A model generated the notes under the pieces. The model was not told where the DNA came from and did not search any database. It worked only from the letters and a program-made list of their open reading frames with translations. 64,000 bases of DNA from Citrobacter freundii (lineage in GTDB: Bacteria; Pseudomonadota; Gammaproteobacteria; Enterobacterales; Enterobacteriaceae): positions 62,001 through 126,000 of the forward strand of contig NZ_JAALBX010000005.1 in the NCBI RefSeq assembly GCF_011077955.1, read 5' to 3'. Both the position numbers and the translations under genes were made by a program. Each line of letters opens with the position of its first letter. Positions within the stretch are counted from its first letter, which is position 1. Of this stretch, positions 29,244 to 39,069 are shown one piece after another.

Positions 29244-29711
29244 TCATCGGCTGTTTTGATATCTGAAATGGACCTCGGTTGCCGACGGCGCGGCGTCGCG
29301 CCATAACGAGACCGTGGGCTTTCCCCCCTGAGACTGCAACCAGCGCGCATATAACCCTTCCAGAACGGCGCTCATCGCGCTGCTCCATGCTGCTTGTTGC
29401 GCTTCATCGGGAGGAGTGGGTAGCGCCTTGTGACGAATAAGCAGGGCTGTTTCGCTGGCGTCGATATCAATATACCCCCAGTTGAAAGCCGCAAATTGCT
29501 TATTTATCGCCGTTTCCAGCTCTCCTACCGTATTTGATAGCGGCAGCGGAAATCGCTTGCCAAGCTCATCACCCATTTGCGTCAGAAAGGCATGGCTCTG
29601 GTTTTCGCCCACATTCGCCACCATGTTTTCAACCATGGCCTGAAGCAGTGCAAACCATCCTGACTGCGTTTGTTGTTGCTGAAAATAGTGTAAAAGTTGC
29701 GCGTCATTCAT
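29244..29711 (-). CDS. bcsD: Cellulose synthase subunit BcsD
   Basis: BcsD is the small periplasmic subunit of type I cellulose operons; the Komagataeibacter homologue forms an octameric ring and helps align or crystallise glucan chains. The protein is 155 aa from the ATG at 29711, close to the 156 aa usual for the family, and starts MNDAQLLHYFQQQQ. A longer open frame (24 extra residues) overlaps bcsC and is rejected. The start is one base after the bcsC stop (TAATATG). E. coli K-12's own bcs locus lacks bcsD. Confidence 0.93.
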   Translation of the reverse strand: MNDAQLLHYFQQQQTQSGWFALLQAMVENMVANVGENQSHAFLTQMGDELGKRFPLPLSNTVGELETAINKQFAAFNWGYIDIDASETALLIRHKALPTPPDEAQQAAWSSAMSAVLEGLYARWLQSQGGKPTVSLWRDAAPSATEVHFRYQNSR

Positions 29712-29712
29712 A

Positions 29713-32700
29713 TTAATAATTTCCCAGCAGATAACGGAAGTAGAGCTGCGCGGTGCTTTCGTTGTAGTCGCCGAAGGTGTCATAACCTACCTGACCGCCT
29801 ATGGTCATATCCTTATTGATTTTGTAATCCGCGGCGGCGCGAAGATTATAACCAAGGCCATTTTCACTGGTGCCGCTGTAATACGCCTCTTTGGCGAACC
29901 CGTTGGCGACGTAATTTTCCAACTGCGACTGCAACTGTTTGTCGCCAGGGAAATAGGCGCTTTTATCCTGCGTGTAGGACTGATAACCCAGCGACGCGCC
30001 AACCGACATTTTCCAGTTATCGAATGTTTGAGAATAGTCGACAGGGAAGGAGACGCTGACATAATCCTGCGGGCTGAAATATCCCCCCTGACCGTAGCTG
30101 AAGTAGCTCAGGTTTTTGGAAAAATCCATGTAGGTCATGCTGATGCCGGTTTTTAGCTCCCGGTCGTCGGTATGGAAAGGCCGAATATAAACCCCGGCGG
30201 TGCCCGTAACATTGCTGTTGCTCGGGACATTCTCGCCCAGATAGTTATACAGGCCGAAACCTGCGTAAAAACCGGCATCGCCATTGTCATAACTTAATTG
30301 CGCGCTACCGCCGTTTTTCGTGACCTGGCCCCATCGCTTGCCGCTGTATTTATCGTCAACGCCCACATAGGAGAGCAAGCTGTCCATGACGGCGCGGCGT
30401 TCGCCGGTGAGGATCAGTTTGAGATAATCCGTCAACTGCGGCGACCACTGAACGCCGCCCACCAGCGTATTGAGATCCTGGCCAAGCGGTGTGGATCCCA
30501 CATCGATTTTGTACTGATCGCCCGTCAGCGCCATGCCTACTTCCACGCCGGAGGCTTTTTGCGAGCCCTGCGATGGCACGTTAATGGTGTCGAGATCGGG
30601 CCGGGTTGGCGGAGTGGTGGTGGAGGCATTGTAAATGCCCTGCGCCACCTGGCCCTGAATCAACGCGCCGGTGCCAAAGCGGGTACTGGCCTGTTGTGAC
30701 GCGCTGCCGGCATTCAGACTGACAGGCGTGACATTAATATCGAAACGAGAATCGCCAAAGGGCACCGTTGACCATTGCAACGGCGCTTTGGCTTCGGTGA
30801 GTTTACTCAAACCGCTTTCGCCGTCGCGTCCGCGTACCGCGATAGAACCACGCGTCCAGGTGGCGGTTTTTTCGGTGAGTTGCTCAATCATGGTATCGAC
30901 CTGGCGCAGAGTGCCCGCCTGGGCGCTTTCCACGGGGATGTCACTGCGCACGGCGGCGGCCGGTGCGGTTTGTGGATTACGCGCCAGTTCCGACACCTGC
31001 CACGGCATCGCCTGCCCGTAGACCGATGGCGTGGCAGGCTGTGTGCGGCTGGCGGTTGTGATAAAGGGATTATCCGCAAGCGCCAGACCGCCGAGCATTG
31101 GCGACGTGCCTTCGCCCGCGCCCTGCAATCCCAGCAACTTGCCGCGAGCCGAGCGCAGATAGCTCATCGCCTGCTGGTGGTTGCCCTGCGCTTCGGCAAC
31201 GCGCGCCTGTAGCAGCAATCGGTCTGGCGTGTCGTTACCGCGTAATCCCGCAGCCAACTGGCGCGCGCGATCGGTATTGCCTTCGGCGAGCGCCACGTCA
31301 ATCGCGCCGACGCGGGCATCCTGCTGCGGCGTGTCGCGGGTCATCAGGTAGTCGTATACCACGCCTGCTTCTTTGTTCATTTTGCCGGATTGATACAGCC
31401 GCGCCATGGCGAACATCAGATCAGTGTTTTGCGGATCGCTTTGCATGGCGCGGATCAGCTTGTCATAGGCACCGGCATAATTGCCCTGCACCCGAAGCCG
31501 ATCGGCTTCATTGATCACGTACCCTTGCTGAATGTTTGCCAGCTGTGTAGGCGTACTGCGTGCCTGTAACTGCGGGTTCGCAAGCCAGGACTGCGCTTCG
31601 CCGCTCAATCCCGCCTGATTCAGCACGGTTATCTGGTCGGCGTAATCGCCCGCGTTGCCCTGTACGCCGCGGCGCATATTGTCGCGCACCACCGCTACCG
31701 CGCCGCTTAAATCGCCTGTTTGCGCAAGCATCCGCGCCAGCTTTCCCGCGTCGGCGGGGCTTTGCGGCGGACGTGACGCCAGCGCTTTTAACGTATTGGC
31801 GGCGGCAACGGTATCGCCCTGCGCCAGATAGCGCTCGGCAGTGGTCATTTGCAGGTTATAGTTCACCCGCTGAGCCAGTTCACGCATCTCGCTGTTTTGA
31901 CTGGCGGTGGGAATACGCGCCAGCAGCGTTTGCGCCTGCTGCCAGCCGTTGTTCTCGCTGGCAAACAGTGCGGCGGAGTAAAGCTGCGTATTGCTGGCGC
32001 CCGGTCGGAAAGCCGGGGCCATCAGCGTTGTGGCCTCAGCGCTGCGTCCTTGTTTTTGCAACTGGCGAGCCAGATCGAGTCGTAGCCACGGATCCGAAGG
32101 GTAGCGCGCCACGCCCTGTTCCAGCAGCGTAATTGCCCGCAGCGGATCGCCGCTCGCTGCTGCTTGCTGTGCCTGACGGCGGATCGGATCGACGGGATTT
32201 CCGCTTGATACGCGCGGCTGAAGCCGGGCCTGAAGACTGGCGGGCAGCGTTCGCAGCACCGTTTGCGCTTGATCGGTTTTATTCTGATCGCGCAGTACAT
32301 AGTAAAGATTTTCACGGGCTGAGGCGTTGTCGGCCTGCTCTGCGAGCACATCGCGCAAGGTCTGTTCTGCCGCGGCGTAGTTTTTAGCGCGTCGCTGCAC
32401 ATCGGCGCGGAACAGTTTTGCCGCGATACCGCGTTCACCGTCTTGTTGGGCGAGCGGGGCGCTCAGGCTCAGCGCCTGATCGAGGTTGCCCTGTTTAAGC
32501 GCATTCTGAGCGGCTGCCAGTTGGCCGTAAAATGCCGCGTCTTCCGCTTGCTGTTTGCGCTCTGTGGACTGCGCGCCGCCAAGATTTGCCGCCCGGTTGA
32601 GATACTGCGAAGCGGCGGTGTAATCACCACGTCGCTGGGCGATATAACCCATGCCCGCCAGCGCATCGGCATCTTCCGGGTTCGCCTGCAAAACCTGCTC

Positions 32701-33564
32701 AAACTGGCTGCGGGCCGCATCGGTATTACCACTGTTAAGCGCTTCGAAACCCTGTCCTTTTGCCGCACCGCCAATATTGGTGCGGTAATATTTCAGCACA
32801 TCCGTGTCAGCGGGATGCCTTTGCAAAAAGGTCTGGTAATAGGACTCGTCGCCCGCGCGCGGGCCAAGCCACAGCAATGCCTGACGCAGCGCGGTATCGG
32901 CGTCTTTACTGCCGCTGGCCATATTTTGCAGAATGTCGATCCCTTCCCGGCGCGTTGATTCCTGATAGGTCAGTATTTTGCCCAACGCGATACGTGCCGC
33001 GTTGTCCTGAGGGTATTGCGTGACCAACTGGCGCAGGCCACTCACCGCTTGCGGATAAAGCGATTTATCCCCGGCCATGGTCAGATAATATTCCGGGGCC
33101 AGACTTTGAGGCGGTTCACTGCCCTTAAACATGGTTTTCCAGGTATTGAGCGCCGCCGGAATATTGCCGCTTCTTGCCTGCTGGCGTGCCAGATCCAACT
33201 GGCCGCGCGGCACCTGCTGGATCTGTTTGGCGTTATCCAGCGCCTGAAGATTCGGATCCTGCGGCGACACGGACGCCAGTCGCTCACGCCACTGGGCTGC
33301 GGTCTTCATATCACCGGCCTGTTGCGCCCAGAGCGCCATCAGATACATGGCCTGCGTATTGTTGGCGTCCACCATTAACACTTTACGCAGCGACTCTTTC
33401 GCCAGATCGTCGTGAGATTTTTCATGCCAGTAATTGGCTTGATCGAACAGGGCCTTAAGGGCGGGATTATTCTCTGCCCCATAGGCGGGGAGTGCGCCTA
33501 CGGTCAGGCCGCCGAACAAGCAGAACGTGGTCCATCTTTTGGCGGTAGTTTGTTTTTTATTCAT
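29713..33564 (-). CDS. bcsC: Cellulose synthase outer-membrane export subunit BcsC
   Basis: BcsC carries the glucan chain across the periplasm and outer membrane. The 1283-residue protein has a signal peptide (cleavage near AYGA, residue 29), a long TPR superhelix (about residues 35-770; one clear repeat is NPEDADALAGMGYIAQRRGDY), a linker, and a C-terminal beta-barrel of about 330 residues with alternating aromatic strands and a terminal FRYLLGNY. It is longer than E. coli BcsC (1157 aa), mainly in the TPR/linker part. It starts 13 bases after bcsB. Confidence 0.96.
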   Translation of the reverse strand: MNKKQTTAKRWTTFCLFGGLTVGALPAYGAENNPALKALFDQANYWHEKSHDDLAKESLRKVLMVDANNTQAMYLMALWAQQAGDMKTAAQWRERLASVSPQDPNLQALDNAKQIQQVPRGQLDLARQQARSGNIPAALNTWKTMFKGSEPPQSLAPEYYLTMAGDKSLYPQAVSGLRQLVTQYPQDNAARIALGKILTYQESTRREGIDILQNMASGSKDADTALRQALLWLGPRAGDESYYQTFLQRHPADTDVLKYYRTNIGGAAKGQGFEALNSGNTDAARSQFEQVLQANPEDADALAGMGYIAQRRGDYTAASQYLNRAANLGGAQSTERKQQAEDAAFYGQLAAAQNALKQGNLDQALSLSAPLAQQDGERGIAAKLFRADVQRRAKNYAAAEQTLRDVLAEQADNASARENLYYVLRDQNKTDQAQTVLRTLPASLQARLQPRVSSGNPVDPIRRQAQQAAASGDPLRAITLLEQGVARYPSDPWLRLDLARQLQKQGRSAEATTLMAPAFRPGASNTQLYSAALFASENNGWQQAQTLLARIPTASQNSEMRELAQRVNYNLQMTTAERYLAQGDTVAAANTLKALASRPPQSPADAGKLARMLAQTGDLSGAVAVVRDNMRRGVQGNAGDYADQITVLNQAGLSGEAQSWLANPQLQARSTPTQLANIQQGYVINEADRLRVQGNYAGAYDKLIRAMQSDPQNTDLMFAMARLYQSGKMNKEAGVVYDYLMTRDTPQQDARVGAIDVALAEGNTDRARQLAAGLRGNDTPDRLLLQARVAEAQGNHQQAMSYLRSARGKLLGLQGAGEGTSPMLGGLALADNPFITTASRTQPATPSVYGQAMPWQVSELARNPQTAPAAAVRSDIPVESAQAGTLRQVDTMIEQLTEKTATWTRGSIAVRGRDGESGLSKLTEAKAPLQWSTVPFGDSRFDINVTPVSLNAGSASQQASTRFGTGALIQGQVAQGIYNASTTTPPTRPDLDTINVPSQGSQKASGVEVGMALTGDQYKIDVGSTPLGQDLNTLVGGVQWSPQLTDYLKLILTGERRAVMDSLLSYVGVDDKYSGKRWGQVTKNGGSAQLSYDNGDAGFYAGFGLYNYLGENVPSNSNVTGTAGVYIRPFHTDDRELKTGISMTYMDFSKNLSYFSYGQGGYFSPQDYVSVSFPVDYSQTFDNWKMSVGASLGYQSYTQDKSAYFPGDKQLQSQLENYVANGFAKEAYYSGTSENGLGYNLRAAADYKINKDMTIGGQVGYDTFGDYNESTAQLYFRYLLGNY

Positions 33565-33577
33565 AGTGTTACCACCT

Positions 33578-36136
33578 TTACTTATCGTAATCCTGCGGAT
33601 TAAGCCGTTTATGCGCGCGTCTTTTCAGTAATCCATACAAACTCAAACCAATCACCAGCGCGAACATCAGCCCAGCCAGCGCCAGCAGCGCCGAGTGCTG
33701 GTTGGCGTACCACACCACCATCATGTACCAGGGCATCTGACCGCTTGGGAATTGGGGGCCGACGCGAAAACTGCGTATGCCATTTTCATCAGTAATAATG
33801 GCGACATCGCCGCGAATACCGGCGTTAATGCGCGGTAGATTCAAATCGGCATGCAGGCGCGAAATCTGATCGCCGTTGCTGCCAACGGCCATTACCACCA
33901 CCCGTGATGGATTCCACTGGGAGCGGAAACTGACAAAACCGCGCCAAGATTCATTTGATGAAAAGTAACGGTCGGCATCCAGGCCCGAGGCCGTCCAGTC
34001 ACCTTCAAGGTAACGCTGTGCGGTTTGCCACATCGAAGGCTTGCGCACGCCGAAGGTGTGCTCGCTAACCGTAAAAGGCGATTGCGCGAGAATGGCCTGG
34101 TTGAAGGCGTTTTGATTAAGTGTAGAGACCGCCAGCACATCGCTTTGGCTCAGCCAGGCCAGGTTCGCGCCGCCGGACGGCAGGCCGAACATCACGCGGT
34201 TATGGTAAAGCGGCGTGCCGGTGGCGATACCGGAGCGTGCGGCCAGATCCAGCAGCGTGCTGATTTCGCTTTCGGCTGGGGTTTCCGCCAGCAGCAGCAC
34301 GGTTTGCGAGAAATCAGCAAGCCGGGTGAAGGGGAATGAGGCGCCCACGAAATAAGAAAGATTCGGCAACAAGGAGAAGTGCTGCGTTTTGCTCAAATCA
34401 ATCCACGAGTCTTCATTGATGCGGCTCTTAATGTTGTTGTTAAGCAGCACGCTACAGGGAGCGGATTCTTTAGTTTCGATATTAAAATAGAGCGAAAGCT
34501 GGTTGTCGCCGTAAATCAGATAGGGCTCCAGCGACACATTCGCGATTTCCTGGCGCGCATCGCCGCCAAGCTTATGCCACACCATCTCCAGCAGGCCTTG
34601 TTTATTCACCGGCAGATTACGCAGGAACGTACCGTTAAAGGTCATGGAGAGGTAAGAGCGCTCATCGTCGATCCAGCTTTCCAGAGGGAAACGATACCCA
34701 ATTTGCATGGGGATGGTTTCGCCATCCCACAAGAACAGATCCGGCGCGGCGCGAAACGCTAATTGCAGAGGGTCATGCCAGACTCCCGATACGGTCAGGC
34801 TTTGATCATCGCGCATCAATTCGATCAGCCGAACCGGGCGATCGGTGGCTATCCAGCGCGGCGCATCGTACGGCTTGCTGGTGGGAATGGTCTGGATGTC
34901 TACGGGCATAAACGGCGATTGAACGTTAAAGTCGCCGCGCGTTAACCGCGATGCCGCCGCTCGTAACTGTTGATCGGTGTTGCCGATAACCAGCAGCAGT
35001 TTGTAGACCGGGTTGCCGGGATTATCGACAATTTGCAGGATTGGCGTGGCGGTTTCCGGTAACGTTAATCCGCCGATGACATCGCCAGGTTTACCAAACA
35101 GAATGCCGTTTTTCTCAGGCAGCCTGTCTTGCAGCACGTTGAAACGGATGCCGCGATAATCCGCCTCGATCCCAAACCAGGACGCGACAATGGCTGCGGC
35201 GCTGACCAGTTCAGGTTGCAATTTCGCCGGGAAAGCGAAGGCCAATGTGGTGGGGGTCATCTGCATAGGATCGAAAAACGGGCGTGGGAAATGGCTAAGA
35301 TCGGCCCCTATGTTCAACTGTTGGCCTTCCAGATCCAATCGGGTGTCCGGCATGATCGTCACCTGATATTTATCCGAGAGATCGCGCAGGCAAAGCAGGG
35401 CGTCGCCGTCGTTAATCTTAAAGCTAATGTTATTGCTCGACACCACCAGCGCGGCCGGGACTTCAAGCTGATAGCTGGAGATATTGCTATCCGACGTGCC
35501 GAGCGGAACGGTGCCGAGCGGTTGACCATTCATCATCAACTGCAAGGTGGTGTTACGCGCGGCCATTTCAGGGGACACCTTCAGGTTGAGGTTCATTTGC
35601 GCGCTGGTAATCACCTGATCGGACGGCAGGGTAAAGTTTATTCCCGCCTGCAACTGCCCACCGCTCAGGATGATGCCTTTGGGCTGCCCCATCTGCGCCA
35701 CCGTTACGCTAACCGCATTACCCGGGAGAAATTCTGGCGGCGTGTCGGGAGTGTTGGCGGCCTGAGTCGGCGGCGGTAAATCCAGCGGGATTGCAGGTAC
35801 AGCGCTGGCGTCCGGGGTGAGAGCGTCAGACGAACTGGCAGCCGCCGCTGGAGGCGTTCCTGATGAGTTGGCGTCTGAGGGGGCGTTTTCGGGCGCTGCC
35901 CCTTGTGGGGAGAGCGTCGCCGGGAAAGCAGGGGGCGATGCTGTGGCTTCGGGCGAGGAAGAAGCAGCAGGAGCCGTTGATGCAGCGGGCTCCATCGGCG
36001 TGGGAACGGCGCCCTGGGCTGCGACAGGGGCCACGCCTTCAGGCGCGGCCGTCTGCGGTTCCTGCGCGGCTACGATCCTTGTCATTACACACATTGCCAG
36101 CAAAACCTGGCAGGCTTTGAAGGTCATCCTCTTCAT
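33578..36136 (-). CDS. bcsB: Cellulose synthase periplasmic subunit BcsB
   Basis: BcsB is the periplasmic, membrane-anchored partner of BcsA and guides the nascent glucan. The 852-residue protein has a signal peptide, then an unusual Ala/Pro/Ser-rich low-complexity region (about residues 25-137), then the paired carbohydrate-binding and flavodoxin-like domains (GNAVSVTVAQMGQPKG; NLPVNKQGLLEMVWHKLGGDARQ), and a C-terminal anchor helix (ALLALAGLMFALVIGLSLYGLLKRRA). E. coli BcsB is 779 aa; the excess is in the N-terminal linker. Its ATG overlaps the bcsA stop (ATGA). Confidence 0.96.
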   Translation of the reverse strand: MKRMTFKACQVLLAMCVMTRIVAAQEPQTAAPEGVAPVAAQGAVPTPMEPAASTAPAASSSPEATASPPAFPATLSPQGAAPENAPSDANSSGTPPAAAASSSDALTPDASAVPAIPLDLPPPTQAANTPDTPPEFLPGNAVSVTVAQMGQPKGIILSGGQLQAGINFTLPSDQVITSAQMNLNLKVSPEMAARNTTLQLMMNGQPLGTVPLGTSDSNISSYQLEVPAALVVSSNNISFKINDGDALLCLRDLSDKYQVTIMPDTRLDLEGQQLNIGADLSHFPRPFFDPMQMTPTTLAFAFPAKLQPELVSAAAIVASWFGIEADYRGIRFNVLQDRLPEKNGILFGKPGDVIGGLTLPETATPILQIVDNPGNPVYKLLLVIGNTDQQLRAAASRLTRGDFNVQSPFMPVDIQTIPTSKPYDAPRWIATDRPVRLIELMRDDQSLTVSGVWHDPLQLAFRAAPDLFLWDGETIPMQIGYRFPLESWIDDERSYLSMTFNGTFLRNLPVNKQGLLEMVWHKLGGDARQEIANVSLEPYLIYGDNQLSLYFNIETKESAPCSVLLNNNIKSRINEDSWIDLSKTQHFSLLPNLSYFVGASFPFTRLADFSQTVLLLAETPAESEISTLLDLAARSGIATGTPLYHNRVMFGLPSGGANLAWLSQSDVLAVSTLNQNAFNQAILAQSPFTVSEHTFGVRKPSMWQTAQRYLEGDWTASGLDADRYFSSNESWRGFVSFRSQWNPSRVVVMAVGSNGDQISRLHADLNLPRINAGIRGDVAIITDENGIRSFRVGPQFPSGQMPWYMMVVWYANQHSALLALAGLMFALVIGLSLYGLLKRRAHKRLNPQDYDK

Positions 36137-38247
36137 GCGGCGTTGTCCTCGGCTTTCAAACGACGCGCCTCTTCCTCACGCAACCGCCGGTTTTCGTGAC
36201 GGGATTTCCAGGTCAGCCAGAACAGGTCGAACACGCTGCGGATAATGATAAGCAGCGATCGGAGCGGGTTGTCTTGCGGCTTTGGCGGACGGATCCAGGC
36301 ATCGGCGCGCGCCAGCACCACGCGCACCAGTTCGCGACGCCGCGACAGGGGAATATCTTCAAACATCAGGCGAATAAACTCATCATCGGCGCTAACGACA
36401 TTCACAGGAATGCTGATAGCGCCGGACTTTAGTTGCAGTTCAATTTCTTCTATTTCGTCGGTGAGATGGCGAGTATCCGGGACTACGATACGGCAGCCGC
36501 CCATGGATAGATCCTGAGTATGGCTGCGAGACGAAATGCCGCTGGCATAATGGATGATGACAGGGATGTCGACATCGATACGGATTGTTTTGCGGGTCTG
36601 GCGGGTCTCGCGCGCCACGGCAATCGCCGCCAGCAGAAAGACAAGGCTATAAATTCCCCATCCCACATTGAGCGCGATAACTTTTGGATCGACTGAAAAG
36701 TAGTCATGCGCAAAGGCCCGCACCAGGCCTGCGACAATACCAATTGCCAGTAAAATAGCGACAATCAGGTGAGGGCGCACCACGCTGAAATCGAAATAGC
36801 CAATGTTGAGCAGGCCGCCTTTGTCGGTCACGTTGAATTTGCCGCGCTTCGGGAAAATCATGGTGATCGCCGTCGGCAAAATCAGATGGAACGCCAGCAC
36901 GATATCGTAGATTTCTCCCCAGAAACTATAGCGATAACGCCCGTTCATTCTTGAGTTGAGGTAAATGGTGAGCAGTAAATGCGGCAAGGCGTAGGCGAAA
37001 ATCAGCCCTGCCGATGAGTGAATGATATTCAGGTTAAACAGCAAATAGGCCAGCGGTGCGGTCAAAAACGCCACGCGTGGCAGCGCAAACTGGAAATAGA
37101 GCATGGCGCTTAAATAACAGCAGCGCTGTTGCCAGGTAAGCCCGCGCCCAAAAAGCGGGTTATCCATACGAAATATTTGCGTCATGCCGCGCGCCCAACG
37201 GGTGCGTTGAATAACGTGCAACACCAGTCGCTCTGTCGCAAGGCCTGCCGCCAGCGGGATCGCCAGAAACGCCGACTTCCAGCCCAGCCGCTGCAGTTTG
37301 AGCGCGGTATGGGCATCTTCGGTGACGGTTTCTACCGCAAAGCCGCCAATTTCTTCTAATGCCGAACGGCGGATCACCGCACAAGAGCCGCAGAAAAAGG
37401 TCGCGTTCCAGTTATCGTTACCCTGCTGAATAGGGCCATAGAACAAGGAACCTTCGTTGGGAATGTTTTTACCCAGCGACAAATTGCGCTCAAACGGATC
37501 GGGGGAGTAGAAATAGTGCGGCGTTTGCAACAGCGCCAGTTTCGGGTCCTGAAGGAAACTACCTACGGTGGCTTGCAGGAAAATACGCGTGGCGACGTGA
37601 TCGCAATCGAAGACGCAAATCAGATCACCCCGGGTGAGTTTCAGGGCATGATTGAGGTTGCCTGCTTTCGCATGAAAATTATCGTTGCGGGTGATATATC
37701 CCACGCCTGCATCGGCGGCGAACACTGCAAATTCCCGGCGTTTACCATCATCCAGTAGATAAATATTCAGTTTATCTCGTGGGTAATCAATGCATTGTGA
37801 TGCAAGCACCGTGTCACGCACCACTTCCAGACTTTCGTTATACGTTGGGATATAAATATCGACTGTCGGCCAGGTTGATACGTCATCCGGTAGAGGAACT
37901 ATGCCTCTTTTCAACGGGAAGACGGTTTGCAAATAAGTCAGTAATAAGATGACCCAAATATATAACTCAGCCAGGAATAACCCGATGCCGAGTATGGCTT
38001 CTATTTCAGAATTAAAATGCAGGGTTTGAGTTGCGCGAAAATAAATATAGCGGGTGGACATTAACGCCGAGACCACCATCATAACCACGGAGATACTGTG
38101 CTTTTTGCTAAACCCTAATAAAAACAAAATGCCGATGCTAACCAGACCAAAGATATATTGTTTCTGGCTATCCATCGGCGTAATGATGATCAGAACCGCG
38201 ACTGGCGCAAGTACCAGTAGCAGTACATAAAACAGGACCTTCTTCAT
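36133..38247 (-). CDS. bcsA: Cellulose synthase catalytic subunit BcsA (GT2, c-di-GMP-activated)
   Basis: BcsA polymerises UDP-glucose into beta-1,4-glucan while exporting it. The 704-residue protein has eight or so membrane segments and a family 2 glycosyltransferase domain with all key motifs: DDG (166-168), DCD (214-216), FFCGS (284-288), the catalytic-base TED (309-311) and QRTRW (347-351). The C-terminal PilZ domain has RKTIR (RxxxR) and DLSMGG (DxSxxG), so c-di-GMP activation is expected. It lacks the N-terminal extension of E. coli BcsA (872 aa) and is of the shorter type I form. It starts 18 bases after bcsQ. Confidence 0.98.
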   Translation of the reverse strand: MKKVLFYVLLLVLAPVAVLIIITPMDSQKQYIFGLVSIGILFLLGFSKKHSISVVMMVVSALMSTRYIYFRATQTLHFNSEIEAILGIGLFLAELYIWVILLLTYLQTVFPLKRGIVPLPDDVSTWPTVDIYIPTYNESLEVVRDTVLASQCIDYPRDKLNIYLLDDGKRREFAVFAADAGVGYITRNDNFHAKAGNLNHALKLTRGDLICVFDCDHVATRIFLQATVGSFLQDPKLALLQTPHYFYSPDPFERNLSLGKNIPNEGSLFYGPIQQGNDNWNATFFCGSCAVIRRSALEEIGGFAVETVTEDAHTALKLQRLGWKSAFLAIPLAAGLATERLVLHVIQRTRWARGMTQIFRMDNPLFGRGLTWQQRCCYLSAMLYFQFALPRVAFLTAPLAYLLFNLNIIHSSAGLIFAYALPHLLLTIYLNSRMNGRYRYSFWGEIYDIVLAFHLILPTAITMIFPKRGKFNVTDKGGLLNIGYFDFSVVRPHLIVAILLAIGIVAGLVRAFAHDYFSVDPKVIALNVGWGIYSLVFLLAAIAVARETRQTRKTIRIDVDIPVIIHYASGISSRSHTQDLSMGGCRIVVPDTRHLTDEIEEIELQLKSGAISIPVNVVSADDEFIRLMFEDIPLSRRRELVRVVLARADAWIRPPKPQDNPLRSLLIIIRSVFDLFWLTWKSRHENRRLREEEARRLKAEDNAA

Positions 38248-38265
38248 AGGCCTTCCTGGTAATCG

Positions 38266-39069
38266 TCAGAAATGTGATGTTTTGAGACTGGCGTGAACGG
38301 CGCCGTCACCAATCGTAATGCCGAGCAACCCCGCGACGCGTTTGCTGATTAACTCAATATCGAAAGCGGCTGCGGATGCAGGACTGAAATCGAAAATGGA
38401 CTGCTGCGAGGCGTTGGCTTCTGACACGCTCTCATCACGGTTAATAATGCCGATAAGCTGTTCGCCCAAACGCTGCTGTAAAAAGGCAGTGACGTCCCGG
38501 CTGATGTTCCGTCGGTTATCGCTCTGATTTAAAACGTAATAAAAACCCTGTTTATGGTTCAGCGGTTCGCCAGTAAGCCGATGGTTTTCAATATGTGGCA
38601 GCAGGGAGAGCGAGGCAGTATCGGCAAGCAACGTGACTAAATGCAGATCCGCAAGGCCAGACATGGCCTTAAGGGCCGGACTGGGGCCAGGTGGAAAGTC
38701 CGCGATAATCACAAGACCTGGGTAATTGAGCAGCGTGCTCAAGCCCCGCTGCAAAAAATGCGGGTCGCTTGCCAGGTGCTGCTCGAACGTGAGGCGCTGC
38801 GCTTCACTGGCATCGCCATAGGGCAACAGAAACAGGTTTCCGCCCGTGGTCAGTACAAACTGACTCCAGTCTGCGGATTCACCCGCTCTGGCGACGAAGC
38901 CGCGTCCATCTGAGAGTGGAACGCCAAAATGCAAGCGCAGCGCGTTTTGTACGTCAAAATCTATCGCCAGCACTTTACTACCCGAGCGAGCCAGTGCGTA
39001 CGCCAGATTGGCCGTAACGGTTGTTTTTCCTACACCGCCTTTAGGCGAACAGACACAAACTAACGGCAT
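38266..39069 (-). CDS. bcsQ: Cellulose biosynthesis ParA/MinD-type ATPase BcsQ
   Basis: BcsQ (YhjQ) is a MinD/ParA-like ATPase needed for cellulose synthase activity and, in E. coli, polar placement. The 267-residue protein begins [20 protein letters not shown], with a full deviant Walker A including the signature lysine (K10, K15); E. coli BcsQ has a degenerate form there as I recall it. Switch regions [13 protein letters not shown] and [12 protein letters not shown] are present. It overlaps bcsO by 10 bp, indicating translational coupling. Confidence 0.93.
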   Translation of the reverse strand: MPLVCVCSPKGGVGKTTVTANLAYALARSGSKVLAIDFDVQNALRLHFGVPLSDGRGFVARAGESADWSQFVLTTGGNLFLLPYGDASEAQRLTFEQHLASDPHFLQRGLSTLLNYPGLVIIADFPPGPSPALKAMSGLADLHLVTLLADTASLSLLPHIENHRLTGEPLNHKQGFYYVLNQSDNRRNISRDVTAFLQQRLGEQLIGIINRDESVSEANASQQSIFDFSPASAAAFDIELISKRVAGLLGITIGDGAVHASLKTSHF

